Source: Methylovulum sp.
GTDB lineage: Bacteria > Pseudomonadota > Gammaproteobacteria > Methylococcales > Methylomonadaceae
Assembly (NCBI GenBank): GCA_030689765.1
Contig: JAUYEP010000127.1
Span: 1-35,612, forward strand
DNA length: 35,612 nucleotides
Direction of reading: 5' to 3'
A program made the position numbers and the translations under genes. Position 1 is the first letter of the stretch. Each line of letters opens with the position of its first letter. Shown here in pieces: positions 25,563 to 34,856 of the stretch. A model generated the notes under the pieces. The model was not told where the DNA came from. It did not search any database and saw only the letters and a program-made list of their open reading frames with translations.

Positions 25563-26861
25563 TTACCTCCTCGGTTGTATAATTTTTTCAGACACAATGC
25601 GGTTATCTAACACAAAGATAATCGCCAATACAGCATAAAAAAAATCAAAATAGGCAATAGCAACCGTCCCTCCGGAAATACAATAGACGGTGATCGATAA
25701 CCGTAGCATAGTTAATAGGTTAAAAACCCAGTCCTCCATGCCATTTGTTTTAGCCCGTTGTTCTATTTGCCCTATTTTTATATAAGCACTGGCTATGATT
25801 AATAAAAATAGGCCTAACCCCACAAAACCCTGATCACTGAGCACTTGAAAGTAAATACTATGGGATGCCCGTACTGATTCATTAAAGTCCGCATCAGGGG
25901 TGGGTATAAAATCAAGAATATAAAAGTCACCGACATATTTTTGCCAAATGGGCAGGTTTTCGACAGCCTTAAAGCCACCTCCAAAGTAAGGGTTATTTAG
26001 CGCAATGAGGACGCACATCTTCCAGACCATAACTCGATGCATAAATGAAGAGTCCCCCTCCGCACTTTCAACCGTATTCATTCGGGAAAACCATTCTTCT
26101 GGTAATATCTCAGCGGATAAACTGATAACTATAGCAAATATTGTTATCCACAATACTTTCCTTTTGCTGCTTTTAATAAAAAAAATGCCTAAAACAGCCA
26201 ACCCAACAAATCCAGATCGAGAATAGGTACTAATCAACCCCAAAACCATCAATATAACAACCCATACTAAACCTTGCTTGATGAATTTATGTGTTGTTTG
26301 CGTCACTAAATAAAATGACAGCGGCAATAAGGTTAAAATCATTACCGCAAAAAAATTATTATCTCCAGTTATTCCTATTAAATAACCAAACCTATGGCTT
26401 CCACCTGATGCAATAAACTTTAACCCCTCACTAGCCGCTAATGCACCAATAGACAATACTAATATCCAGATTATAAAGTCAACATGTAATTTTCGCTCCA
26501 GGATGGCAATCGAAAAAAAATAAAACAGGATAATTTTCATAAAAAAGTTCCATCTTTCCCACACTGTATCAGCATCAGCATCAGATAATAATGAAGACAG
26601 TGTTGTCCAAATGAAAAATATTAAAATAAGTATGGATATTTTATCCCATTTAAATTTCGGCTTATTTTTGCTGGCGAAATAAGCCAGCATGGTGATAATT
26701 GCAAAAAATCGATTATAGGTTATCGACGAAGCGAAACTATACACCAGCGCATTGATCTGAAAGGCCGATGTCCATAACCACAAGCCAATGCCAATAAACG
26801 GTCTTTTGAAGGCAAAAAACATCAATAGCGGTAAAACAGCCAGTAATGTTAAGTCACGCAT
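25563..26861 (-). CDS. Exosortase A-associated O-glycosylation ligase
   Basis: The 432-residue integral membrane protein begins MRDLTLLAVLPLLMFFAFKR PFIGIGLWLW, the characteristic opening of the exosortase A-associated ligase family (TIGR03097, from memory). About ten membrane helices follow. STYSRSGFVGLAVLG is the Wzy_C/WaaL Arg motif, and RASHSIYFQVLSDQGFVGLG is the periplasmic His loop with its G-helix. Family members are proposed to join glycan chains to protein or lipid acceptors. It follows the 29-residue coupled peptide by five bases and precedes a GT2 gene. No exosortase gene is in the window, so the partner must be elsewhere if the association holds. Confidence 0.88.
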   Translation of the reverse strand: MRDLTLLAVLPLLMFFAFKRPFIGIGLWLWTSAFQINALVYSFASSITYNRFFAIITMLAYFASKNKPKFKWDKISILILIFFIWTTLSSLLSDADADTVWERWNFFMKIILFYFFSIAILERKLHVDFIIWILVLSIGALAASEGLKFIASGGSHRFGYLIGITGDNNFFAVMILTLLPLSFYLVTQTTHKFIKQGLVWVVILMVLGLISTYSRSGFVGLAVLGIFFIKSSKRKVLWITIFAIVISLSAEILPEEWFSRMNTVESAEGDSSFMHRVMVWKMCVLIALNNPYFGGGFKAVENLPIWQKYVGDFYILDFIPTPDADFNESVRASHSIYFQVLSDQGFVGLGLFLLIIASAYIKIGQIEQRAKTNGMEDWVFNLLTMLRLSITVYCISGGTVAIAYFDFFYAVLAIIFVLDNRIVSEKIIQPRR

Positions 26862-26866
26862 TGCAC

Positions 26867-26956
26867 TTAATCCTTATCACTATCGCTTTTATACACCCAG
26901 TAACAAAGGTAAGTTATTGATATGAGTTGCATGCCGAACATTAGTGTTTCAATCAT
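26867..26956 (-). CDS. 29-residue membrane peptide, translationally coupled
   Basis: A short frame, MIETLMFGMQLISITYLCYW then VYKSDSDKD, fills the gap between the acyltransferase and the O-ligase. Its ATG overlaps the acyltransferase stop as ATGA, and its own stop lies five bases before the ligase ATG. The AAGGA of its last codons is placed to act as the ligase ribosome site. One hydrophobic helix (residues 4-21) with an acidic, polar tail predicts a single-pass peptide. It may be a real small subunit or a leader that couples translation. I know no family name. Confidence 0.55.
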   Translation of the reverse strand: MIETLMFGMQLISITYLCYWVYKSDSDKD

Positions 26957-28092
26957 GATTTTATTAATTTGTGAGTTTTCGTAACTAAAGAAAAGGGTTT
27001 TTCAATGCACACAAATAGCAGTGTTGCCGGTATGAGCGTCGCCATAAAAACAAATACACCAAAGCTTATAAACCCCCATGTGCTTTCAAACTGTGCATTA
27101 AAATAGGATTTTGCAAAAAGCATGATTACAAACTGCACTGTAAGCCCATGAATTAAATAATACGAATAGCTCATATTGCCAAGCCAGCGCAATGGTCTTA
27201 GGCTGAGAAGTTTTGCAGACGGACTGCGCCAACTAAAGCATTCATAACACAACATAAAAAAGCCCAAGTAAATGATAACCATACGCCACCAACTACCATG
27301 GGGAATTTTAAAAAGCATTAATTGCACAATGCCTATCAGGCTGAGTACGAATAATACACCGCCAAGGTACGGCGTTGTTTTTTGTGTCTGCTTGTTATTG
27401 ATGACTTCAAATAACAAAATACCGGAAATAAACATCAGCATTCTAGGATGCCCTTGATTACTGAAAAAGTACATATAACCGAGTACGGTCGCAATTAAAA
27501 AAAATAATATACGCTGGTTGGCTTGCCATCGCCTAAGCCGAAATAGACCTACCAGTAGGGGCATAAACAGGTAGAAAAACATCTCATAACTGAGTGACCA
27601 AGCAACGGTAATTAAAGGCTCCGTATCTGAAAATAGGGGTGGCATCAGCAGAAAACTTTGCAATAAATAACCCAATGCTGCGATTGTTTCAGTCGGGATT
27701 TTGCTTTTTTCAGGTATTAAAAAAGATAGTGCAAGATAAATGATAAAAACGGCAATGAAGGTAGGATAAATGCGTTGAATGCGCCTTAAGATATACGGCA
27801 TGAATGCCCGGTGTTTGGAAATAATGGCTCCGTAAATGAGGTATCCACTGAGTACAAAGAATAGATCAACCCCTACACTGCCAATATTTCTGAACCATAA
27901 ATACAATTCGTAAACGAAGTGTTGCTGGCTAATGCCAATTTTTTCCTCCAACACGGCGACATAATGCTCTATAAAAACCAAGAAAGCAGCTATGCCGCGT
28001 ATGCCTTCCATTGAAGAGATATTTTTTTTGTTGTCATGGCTGTGCACTAATTCAAACGTGTTCTTTAGCCATTGATTAATTGCTGTTTTCAT
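26953..28092 (-). CDS. OafA/YrhL-type membrane acyltransferase
   Basis: The 379-residue protein is an acyltransferase family 3 member. It has the N-terminal motif SSMEGIRGIAAFLVFIEHY (about residues 26-44) with the catalytic His, then VGVDLFFVLSGYLIYGAI and YILRRIQRIYPTFIAVFIIY with the conserved Arg residues. About ten membrane helices follow, to SYSYYLIHGLTVQFVIM and a final FVCIEKPFS. Such enzymes O-acetylate or otherwise acylate surface polysaccharides. No SGNH domain is fused. It heads the ATGA-coupled pair with the 29-residue peptide. Confidence 0.9.
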   Translation of the reverse strand: MKTAINQWLKNTFELVHSHDNKKNISSMEGIRGIAAFLVFIEHYVAVLEEKIGISQQHFVYELYLWFRNIGSVGVDLFFVLSGYLIYGAIISKHRAFMPYILRRIQRIYPTFIAVFIIYLALSFLIPEKSKIPTETIAALGYLLQSFLLMPPLFSDTEPLITVAWSLSYEMFFYLFMPLLVGLFRLRRWQANQRILFFLIATVLGYMYFFSNQGHPRMLMFISGILLFEVINNKQTQKTTPYLGGVLFVLSLIGIVQLMLFKIPHGSWWRMVIIYLGFFMLCYECFSWRSPSAKLLSLRPLRWLGNMSYSYYLIHGLTVQFVIMLFAKSYFNAQFESTWGFISFGVFVFMATLIPATLLFVCIEKPFSLVTKTHKLIKS

Positions 28093-28198
28093 TGCTGCTG
28101 GCTACCCTTTCAACGCGCGCACGACGGAACTTATATAAATATTATTACCGCTAACCTGAAACCACACAAGGATATGTGATCTAGCAGCAATCGCTCAA

Positions 28199-29347
28199 TT
28201 AATTGTTTTTTGGCATCGCTGAACCGTTCTGCTCTGATATTTTAGTGCGATCTTCGTATTGATAAAGATTAAGGTAATTTCTAGCCATTGCCTGCAGACT
28301 AAATGCTTGTTCAACCTTGCTTCTGGCAGCGGCACCATGCTGTTGGCGTAATTGGGCGTTATCCAGATAGTTTGCAATACCATCAGCCAAGGCCTGTTCA
28401 TTTCGCACCGGCACCAATTGCCCATTGATCCCTGAATCTATTATTTCAGGATTTCCCCCTACCTTCGTCGCAATCACCGGCAAGCCACTCGCCATTGCTT
28501 CCAGCAAGGTTAACGCTATGCCTTCGGCTAACGACGGCAACACAAACACATCAAAATCTTTTAGAATATCTGCGACATCTGTTCTGGCGCCCAATAAATG
28601 TACACAATCCTGCAATTGATGCTCATGCACATAAGTTTGCAATTGTGGTAGCAACTCACCATCTCCGACAATCAACAACTGTAACTTTAGCCTAAGCTGT
28701 GGATTACGCACTAGCAATTGCTCGACTGCTTTAACCAGACATAGCTGATTTTTAACCGCCACAGTACGCCCTACTGTGCCTACAGTAAAAACGGCATGGT
28801 TTCTTTCAATGGGTTGGTAATGTGTTAAATCGATGCCATTGTAAATGCGGTTGACTTTAGACGCGGGTATTTTTACGGTATTGACCAGCCATTGGGCTAA
28901 TTCTTCGGAAACAGGCACCCAATAATGGATAGCAGGGTTAACCAGACGGCGTAAAATTTGATATTTTTTATTGGAGCCATCAAGGTCATAGATATCACGA
29001 CCGTGTTCTGCATGAATCCGTAAAGGGACACCTGATAAAAATGCTACCAATTGATATTCCAAGGTTGCAAGATTATAACTATGGACTATTTGTGGGCGAT
29101 ACTGCCTGAATAATTGCCATAATCGGTAATGTATTTTAGGGTCATTGCCGGGCTGCTTGTGCAATTCAATAACTTCAACATTATCTGCTTTTATTGACGC
29201 TACCATTTGCGGATTTGAATCTGTTAAAGCTACAATTACATGCCTGAACTTATCAGTCGGGAGTGTATTGATTAAATTAACCAGAACCGTTTCTAATCCG
29301 CCTATATCAAAGCGATATACTAAATGTAAAACTATGGCAGGTGGCAT
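28199..29347 (-). CDS. PEP-CTERM/EpsH1-associated sugar transferase (GT4)
   Basis: The 382-residue protein matches from memory the TIGR03088 family of exosortase-associated sugar transferases: IVLHLVYRFDIGGLETVLVN LINTLP at the N-terminus, RIHAEHGRDIYDLDGSNKKY near residue 110, and RIYNGIDLTHY in the linker. The donor-binding half has GTVGRTVAVKNQ, LLIVGDGELLPQL and the retaining GT4 motif SLAEGIALTLLEAMASGLPV. It would act in the cytoplasm on the lipid-linked chain. This family is one of the best local markers that the cluster belongs to the exosortase-type polysaccharide system. Confidence 0.88.
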   Translation of the reverse strand: MPPAIVLHLVYRFDIGGLETVLVNLINTLPTDKFRHVIVALTDSNPQMVASIKADNVEVIELHKQPGNDPKIHYRLWQLFRQYRPQIVHSYNLATLEYQLVAFLSGVPLRIHAEHGRDIYDLDGSNKKYQILRRLVNPAIHYWVPVSEELAQWLVNTVKIPASKVNRIYNGIDLTHYQPIERNHAVFTVGTVGRTVAVKNQLCLVKAVEQLLVRNPQLRLKLQLLIVGDGELLPQLQTYVHEHQLQDCVHLLGARTDVADILKDFDVFVLPSLAEGIALTLLEAMASGLPVIATKVGGNPEIIDSGINGQLVPVRNEQALADGIANYLDNAQLRQQHGAAARSKVEQAFSLQAMARNYLNLYQYEDRTKISEQNGSAMPKNN

Positions 29348-29388
29348 TATTATTTCCGATGGCTAAAATAAGTTGATAACCTTTATAA

Positions 29389-29817
29389 TTAATCAGGGTA
29401 ATAGGTGCTATCTGTAATCTGATCATAAGTCCAAGGGCATGTTGCAGGAAAATTGTTTTTATCAAAACCCGTTTCCTTTGATGCTGTTGTTCTGGCGTTG
29501 GAATATGATCTAACCAAAATAGCTTCCAGTTTTGACTTTAAGCTAGGGCTATCTTCTAAAACATCAAAGCAATTTTCACGTTGTCCTTCAATAGTCAGCT
29601 GCCAGCTTCTGCCGCGTCTGGCCGGTTGATACTTCCATTTAAGCAAATGAACGAGCAGCACCATCAAACGGCTCTGCAGTTCTCGTTTTTCGCTTCTTCC
29701 CATTGTTTCTATTTCCTCGATCAAATTGGTAACATCCAAAGCATCTAACTGCCCTTGCCTTAATAAACCGACTTGTTCTTGCGTCCAACCATAAAAATCT
29801 TGTTCATAATTAATCAT
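29389..29817 (-). CDS. DUF29 family protein
   Basis: The 142-residue protein has the standard DUF29 pattern: YEQDFYGWTQEQVGLLRQGQ, LDVTNLIEEIETMGRSEKRE, LLVHLLKWKYQPARRGRSW and LTIEGQRENCFDVLEDSPSL. The C-terminus (FPATCPWTYDQI) also fits. The biochemical role of DUF29 is unknown; the family is common in cyanobacteria and scattered among proteobacteria. Here it sits between two glycosyltransferase genes on the same strand, with 41 and 80 bases on either side, and is probably a passenger rather than part of the pathway. Confidence 0.85.
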   Translation of the reverse strand: MINYEQDFYGWTQEQVGLLRQGQLDALDVTNLIEEIETMGRSEKRELQSRLMVLLVHLLKWKYQPARRGRSWQLTIEGQRENCFDVLEDSPSLKSKLEAILVRSYSNARTTASKETGFDKNNFPATCPWTYDQITDSTYYPD

Positions 29818-29897
29818 GATGATCTCTGTTTTAACCTTGTGTTTTTTGAGAACCGCTACGATTTAAACTTTTCGATTTAACCAGGCTCATTTTCAAA

Positions 29898-31049
29898 TTA
29901 ATTTTTTCTTAATTGATTAAATAACTCTTCAACACGCCGTGCATTTTCTTCCCAATATAGCTTTTTATCTTCAATCGTTTTAGCTGCTGCAAGTCCTAGG
30001 CGTTCTCTGGTTTCTTTGTTTGTACACAAACAATTTAAGTGTTGCATAAAGGATTGATCATCATCGGGATTAAATAAAAGCGCATTTTTTTCATGTGTTA
30101 GGATTTCCCGTATATTATCGCGGTCAGGCGCCAAAACAGCCTTACCTAACGCCATATATTCAAATAACTTGAGCGGGGAGGCATACTCCACTACATCTGA
30201 CAATAATGCAATGTCAAAAACCGTTATATAACGCGCAATCTCATCGCGATCAATAATGCCCGTTATCGTTATTCTATCGCCGATGCCCTGTTGTTTAGCC
30301 TGTAGCGCTATGGACTCCCTGGCAGGGCCATCACCCACTAACAATAAATGCCAATTTTCGGATTTATTGTTAGCAATGGCATCAAGCACACGATCTAACC
30401 TATGCCATTCCCTCACAAAGCCTACAAAACCCAGAACAAGTTTGTTATTCAAGTGTAACCGTTCAACTATATCAGCACTTTTGTCCGTGCTATTAAAACG
30501 TACCCGGTTGATGCCATTGGGTATGACAACAATTTTGTCGCCAGCAACCTTTCTTCGTTTTATTTTTTCTGCTAATACAAAGGTAACGGGTAAAACATAT
30601 TCTGCATTTCTCCATACAAAGTCCTCCGACCACTCGGCTAGAAAATTTAACTTTATACCTCCATTCTTTTTTCTTTCTTCATATAAGGGCGAGTTAATTT
30701 CTAACAGTAATGGCAATTTAAAAATTTTCTTGGCCCATATGCCTGATGGAAAGAATAAATTATAGCGCTCATAAATACAATCAGGCTTATGTTTTACAAT
30801 AAGCATTGATAATTTTATAAAGTCAAAAAATGTATAAGAGAATTCAATAATTTCATGCAAAAATCCGGGCAATATTTTACGCATCGTTTGTACAGTATTT
30901 GAGCTTTTGCCAAAACTTTTTTGGCCAATACCATTGGGTTCTGCCATGATAATGTCGTGCCCCAAACTTTTTAATGCCGTTGTTAATTCCTCAATGTGTA
31001 CATATTGTCCGTCTTTAGAGGCTATACGATGGTGATATAAAATTTTCAT
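29898..31049 (-). CDS. Family 4 glycosyltransferase
   Basis: The 383-residue protein begins MKILYHHRIASKDGQYVHIE, typical of GT-B enzymes that bind the acceptor through the N-terminal Gly-rich turn. The donor half has VIPNGINRVRFN, LVLGFVGFVREWHRLDRVLD, HLLLVGDGPARES and YASPLKLFEYMALGKAVLAP (E-x7-E region with the first Glu replaced by Ser-Pro-Leu-Lys-Leu-Phe-Glu context). The ATG at 31049 is chosen; the longer frame begins with TTG. It starts 16 bases after the previous GT4 stop. Donor sugar unknown. Confidence 0.85.
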   Translation of the reverse strand: MKILYHHRIASKDGQYVHIEELTTALKSLGHDIIMAEPNGIGQKSFGKSSNTVQTMRKILPGFLHEIIEFSYTFFDFIKLSMLIVKHKPDCIYERYNLFFPSGIWAKKIFKLPLLLEINSPLYEERKKNGGIKLNFLAEWSEDFVWRNAEYVLPVTFVLAEKIKRRKVAGDKIVVIPNGINRVRFNSTDKSADIVERLHLNNKLVLGFVGFVREWHRLDRVLDAIANNKSENWHLLLVGDGPARESIALQAKQQGIGDRITITGIIDRDEIARYITVFDIALLSDVVEYASPLKLFEYMALGKAVLAPDRDNIREILTHEKNALLFNPDDDQSFMQHLNCLCTNKETRERLGLAAAKTIEDKKLYWEENARRVEELFNQLRKN

Positions 31050-31065
31050 TAGGTATCCAGGCAAA

Positions 31066-32244
31066 TCAAGCCAATTGATTTTTTATAATATTTTCAAATA
31101 AATCGTACAAACGATGTACAGTTTCATCCCATGAAAATTTTTCTGCATATTCCCGTGTTTCTCTTCGTGATGCCCTGTTTTTTTCCATGATTCTAACGGC
31201 ATTAACGATCGCTTGTGCCGATTGTTCTTCGATGAGTATTCCCGCCGCTGGTGCAGTAATTACTTCGGCGGTTCCCCAAACATTGGTTGCTATCGCGGGT
31301 GTTCCACAGGCCATCGCTTCTAGCAGTACATTCGCCCAGCCCTCCCGACTCGATGCTAATACTAATATATCCACTGCACTGTAAATAGTGACCAGTTGAT
31401 TATGCGATACCGCCCCAAGAAAAGTAACCTGGTCTGAGACATTTAAATCATTAGCTAAATTTTTTAACCTTTGCATTTCCTCGCCATCACCGGCAATAAG
31501 TAACTCGTATTCGGGTAGGTCTGGCATGGCTTCAATGACTAAATGGTGACCTTTTCGTGCTATTAAATGACCAACAGACAAGAGAGTTGGACGATCAATT
31601 TTAAGCTTTTGTTTCGCCTGGACCCTTTCCTGCGGATAAAAAAACTCTAAATCCACACCATTTCTAAGTGTATGGATTTTTGTCGGATCGATTCCCAAAA
31701 CAACGAGTTCATCTTTAAGTGCCTGACAAACTGTAATGATTGAAGTTGCGCGTTTTGCCGCCCAAACAATCATCTTTCTAGGCCAGTAGTATTTCGGAAT
31801 TAGATTTATGTCTGTACCTCTAGCCGTAATAACCACTGGCTTGTTCAGCATTTTGCCGAGTATGGCGGCAGCTACGCCATCGGGATAAAAATAGTGCGCA
31901 TCAATTAAGTCAAACTCCTCACCGCGTTGTAGCATTCTTTTCAATATAGGATAAAGTGCTAACGCCATTAATATCGGCGCCAATGTCATGCCGACTTTAG
32001 GAATCAGAGGGTATCTGGGGTGGCTAACAGAAATGCCATAGCGTTCTTCTGATTTTGCTATCCTTGCAAATTGTGCGTATTGCCCAAATTTATCGGACGT
32101 AAACGGAAACCAAGGCACTGGCGCGATAACTTTTGCCTCAATGCCTTCAATTTTTAGCAGATTTCTCAAGCGTTGTTCTACAAAAACGCCGTGATTAGTT
32201 TTTATGTTATTTGGATATAGCGTTGTAAGCGTGAGAATTTTCAT
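31066..32244 (-). CDS. Family 4 glycosyltransferase
   Basis: The 392-residue GT-B enzyme starts MKILTLTTLYPNNIKTNHGV FVEQR, with KVIAPVPWFP close after. It has IDAHYFYPDGVAAAILGKML and TARGTDINLIPKYYWPRK in the acceptor half. The donor half has TLRNGVDLEFFYP, LLSVGHLIARKGHHLVIEAM, LLIAGDGEEMQRLK and SREGWANVLLEAMACGTPAI, the retaining E-x7-E motif. It resembles capsule and teichuronic-type GT4 enzymes. The ribosome site is weak. It opens a run of two GT4 genes downstream of the heptose genes, so it may use the GDP-heptose made there (inference). Confidence 0.87.
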   Translation of the reverse strand: MKILTLTTLYPNNIKTNHGVFVEQRLRNLLKIEGIEAKVIAPVPWFPFTSDKFGQYAQFARIAKSEERYGISVSHPRYPLIPKVGMTLAPILMALALYPILKRMLQRGEEFDLIDAHYFYPDGVAAAILGKMLNKPVVITARGTDINLIPKYYWPRKMIVWAAKRATSIITVCQALKDELVVLGIDPTKIHTLRNGVDLEFFYPQERVQAKQKLKIDRPTLLSVGHLIARKGHHLVIEAMPDLPEYELLIAGDGEEMQRLKNLANDLNVSDQVTFLGAVSHNQLVTIYSAVDILVLASSREGWANVLLEAMACGTPAIATNVWGTAEVITAPAAGILIEEQSAQAIVNAVRIMEKNRASRRETREYAEKFSWDETVHRLYDLFENIIKNQLA

Positions 32245-32263
32245 TTTGTTTCATTGATTTGGT

Positions 32264-32461
32264 TTAGCCCATATTTACTGCAACTAAATATGAAGTCAAA
32301 ACCGCCAAATCTTCATTGGTAAATTGACGGAACGATGGGTGAATTTTAAGTAAGCCAAGTTCGCCCATAGTCTTTTTGTCTGGAGGCGATCCATAGAAGG
32401 TCTCTTTGAAACCTATAACTTCAACCATTTGTTTATTGGGATCGAGAAAACAGGATTCCAT
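32264..32461 (-). pseudogene. Short orphan frame, probably a gene remnant
   Basis: From the ATG at 32461 a 65-residue frame encodes MESCFLDPNKQMVEVIGFKE, TFYGSPPDKKTMGELGLLKI and a tail ending SYLVAVNMG. It reads like the C-terminal part of a larger protein and has no ribosome site. Upstream the frame continues open for 34 codons (to 32563) but then overlaps hddC, so the original gene was probably truncated by rearrangement. I do not recognise the family. A true small protein cannot be excluded. Confidence 0.35.
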
Positions 32462-32501
32462 TTTCAATAGATTACTGAAGGATAAACACGCTCTATCTAC
32501 T

Positions 32502-33197
32502 TTAAACTTTCTCAGATAATTCAATTTGAGCCCGCTGATAATCTTCCGGAACACCAATATCAATAAAATAAGCTTCCGTTATAAATGCACAAACCAACAC
32601 TTCATTTAATTTACATTGCAAAAAATCAGTTTCAAACGAAAACACCTCAGGCATTAAAAAAGGATTAAACAGCGATTTTTTTAAAATATAAACACCTGTA
32701 TTAATCTGTCCCGAAATAACACATCTTTTTTCTTCAAATGAAACCACCCGATCATTAAGAACCTTAACATTGCCATAACGCTCAAAACTCTGCATGGGTT
32801 TTAACGCAATGCTTAAGTCCGCGTGTTTAGCCGTATGAAAATCAAACATCAACTTCCAATCCACCGCACAAAATGTATCGCCATTTAAAACCAATACATG
32901 CTCGGATTGTATCCCGGACATTGCCAATGCGATTGCCCCTCCGGTACCCAATGGACTTTTCTCATAGGTGTACAGCAACTCTAACCCACGCCATTGACGC
33001 CCAAAATACGCTTCAATCTGCTCCCCTAAATAACCAACAGAAAGCACAACACGATTAAAACCATGTCCTTGCAACCGCCTCAATAAATACTCTAGAAAGG
33101 GTTGTCCCGCCACTGGCACCATAGGCTTAGGCACAGTTAGCGTTAAAGGATACAATCGAGTCCCTAAGCCCCCTGCTAAAATAATAGCCTCTTTCAC
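32502..33197 (-). CDS. hddC: D-glycero-alpha-D-manno-heptose 1-phosphate guanylyltransferase
   Basis: The 231-residue nucleotidyltransferase has the signature KEAIILAGGLGTRLYPLT and VPKPMVPVAGQPFLEYLL, the metal-binding LVLNGDTF (about residues 101-108) and a C-terminal YFIDIGVPEDYQRAQ. These fit HddC, which makes GDP-D-glycero-alpha-D-manno-heptose from the 1-phosphate and GTP. Assignment over a mannose- or glucose-1-phosphate transferase rests on the short length and on the adjoining gmhA and hddA. The start codon is GTG, overlapping the gmhA stop as TAGTG, so translation is coupled. Confidence 0.85.
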   Translation of the reverse strand: MKEAIILAGGLGTRLYPLTLTVPKPMVPVAGQPFLEYLLRRLQGHGFNRVVLSVGYLGEQIEAYFGRQWRGLELLYTYEKSPLGTGGAIALAMSGIQSEHVLVLNGDTFCAVDWKLMFDFHTAKHADLSIALKPMQSFERYGNVKVLNDRVVSFEEKRCVISGQINTGVYILKKSLFNPFLMPEVFSFETDFLQCKLNEVLVCAFITEAYFIDIGVPEDYQRAQIELSEKV

Positions 33198-33790
33198 TAC
33201 CTGTTCCCAAATAATCTTTCTTCAATTGCAGTACAAATAATGTGGCCCATCAAAATATGACATTCTTGGATTCGAGGGGTAACGGCAGAAGGTACCTTTA
33301 AGCAATAATCACAAAATTCATTCATTTTGCCCATTCTGTTTCCAGTTAACCCTACCGTCACTATCCCCATCTCCCGTGCTTTTTTGAGCGCGGCAATAAT
33401 ATTTGCTGAATTTCCTGAGGTAGAAATCCCAATAAAAACATCATCAGGTTTACCATTGGCCTCAACTTGCCGGCTAAACATAAACTCAACTGAGCTATCA
33501 TTCACTATTGCTGTCAATATAGACGTATCAGTCGTTAAAGCAACTGACGCGAGCGCAGGCCGATCAAAAGCCAGTTTATTCACCAACTCTGCGGCAATAT
33601 GCTGGGCATCAGCCGCACTGCCGCCATTACCAGCCAGCATTGTTTTTCCACCTTTTTGATAAGCCTGAACAATAACGCCAGTAACCTCATCAATTAATTC
33701 AAGCAATGATTGGTCAGCGAGCATCAACTGCTTCGTTTCAATGGACTGTTGCATTTCATCTGCTACAAACTGCACACCTAAATCTGCCAT
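33197..33790 (-). CDS. gmhA: Sedoheptulose 7-phosphate isomerase
   Basis: The 197-residue SIS-domain protein carries [20 protein letters not shown] (about residues 51-70), [13 protein letters not shown] and [20 protein letters not shown], all standard for GmhA. It converts sedoheptulose 7-phosphate to D-glycero-D-manno-heptose 7-phosphate, the first step of heptose nucleotide synthesis. The C-terminus [16 protein letters not shown] holds the conserved His and Glu of the metal site. The start overlaps the end of hddA by 13 bases and the stop overlaps the hddC start, a tight three-gene operon. Length is normal. Confidence 0.93.
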   Translation of the reverse strand: MADLGVQFVADEMQQSIETKQLMLADQSLLELIDEVTGVIVQAYQKGGKTMLAGNGGSAADAQHIAAELVNKLAFDRPALASVALTTDTSILTAIVNDSSVEFMFSRQVEANGKPDDVFIGISTSGNSANIIAALKKAREMGIVTVGLTGNRMGKMNEFCDYCLKVPSAVTPRIQECHILMGHIICTAIEERLFGNR

Positions 33791-34806
33791 GACTGAACTC
33801 CTTGCTTCTCAAAATGGAAACGGACTACCTTACCTGGATAAGTATCCAACCTATTTACTAAATCTAATTTTTTTACCGGATCAACTATAAACATAATAAA
33901 GCCACCACCGCCAGCACCAGACACCTTACCTGCCAAAGCCCCCACAGCCTTGGCATCAGACATTAAAGCATCTATTTCAGGATTTGTAATATTAGCCGCC
34001 AACTTACGTTTTGCCTCCCACGAACGGCCTAAGATATTGGCAAACCAGGGCATATCGCCTTTTAACAATGCTTCTTTCATCTCATATGCATCCCGCTTAA
34101 TTTGATGTGAAGCCACCAACGAATCAGAACCCACTATTTTAAACTGCTCAATCTGTTGTTCAATAATGCTCGCCGAGGATCGCGAAACGCCGGTATAGTA
34201 AAGCACCATGGAGCTATTTAACTCATTGATAATCCAATTCTTAACACGCAGAGGGTTGACAATCACATGATCGCCGGCATTAAACTCCATAAAATTAAAA
34301 CCACCAAAAGTCGCTGCATACTGGTCTTGCCGTCCACCTGACAAACCAATTTCTTTACGCTCAATCTCATAGGCCAGGTGTGCAATCTCATACTCACCTA
34401 ATGGCAAATTCAACCACTCCACAAAGGCCGTCAAAATTGCCACCATCATCGTAGACGATGAGCCCAATCCCGAGCCCGCTAACGCATCAGAATAAGTCGT
34501 TATGCGACAAGGTAATGGCTTGCCGTGATTAAATTCCCGTACAATGCGGTTATAAGCACCTTTATGTAAATCTAAAAAACCATCATAACAAAGTTGGCTT
34601 AAGGCTTCATTCTCAAATGTTTCACCTCGGTCTGCAGCAATAAAAATCACTTTGTTTTCAGTCAATGGCTCTATGGTGCAATAGGCATACATTCCAATCG
34701 TAGCATTTAAAACTGCGCCGCCATAATCATCACAATAAGGCGAAACATCGGTGCCTCCTCCCGCCAAACCTAATCTTAATGGGGCCCGAGATCTAATAAT
34801 TTTCAT
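33778..34806 (-). CDS. hddA: D-glycero-alpha-D-manno-heptose 7-phosphate kinase
   Basis: The 342-residue GHMP-family kinase begins with [20 protein letters not shown]. It has the ATP loop [15 protein letters not shown] (residues 111-125), the [20 protein letters not shown] block and the C-terminal [20 protein letters not shown]. These are the features of HddA/heptose 7-phosphate 1-kinase, which places the 1-phosphate with alpha configuration for the GDP-heptose route. HldE-type enzymes for ADP-heptose belong to a different fold, so this locus serves a GDP-heptose. It is the first gene of the heptose operon. Confidence 0.9.
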   Translation of the reverse strand: MKIIRSRAPLRLGLAGGGTDVSPYCDDYGGAVLNATIGMYAYCTIEPLTENKVIFIAADRGETFENEALSQLCYDGFLDLHKGAYNRIVREFNHGKPLPCRITTYSDALAGSGLGSSSTMMVAILTAFVEWLNLPLGEYEIAHLAYEIERKEIGLSGGRQDQYAATFGGFNFMEFNAGDHVIVNPLRVKNWIINELNSSMVLYYTGVSRSSASIIEQQIEQFKIVGSDSLVASHQIKRDAYEMKEALLKGDMPWFANILGRSWEAKRKLAANITNPEIDALMSDAKAVGALAGKVSGAGGGGFIMFIVDPVKKLDLVNRLDTYPGKVVRFHFEKQGVQSWQI

Positions 34807-34856
34807 GTTGTAAACCTAGTCTTTTGTGCAACTTTATAGACGATTAATGTATAAAA

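Noticed and set aside
30256-30765. Plus-strand 169-codon frame
   Set aside because: It is fully opposite the GT4 gene, with no ribosome site, and its amino-acid composition is that of an antisense shadow.
32264-32461. Orphan frame as the missing gmhB
   Set aside because: GmhB is a HAD phosphatase with DxDGV near the N-terminus and Cys/His zinc ligands; none of these is present.
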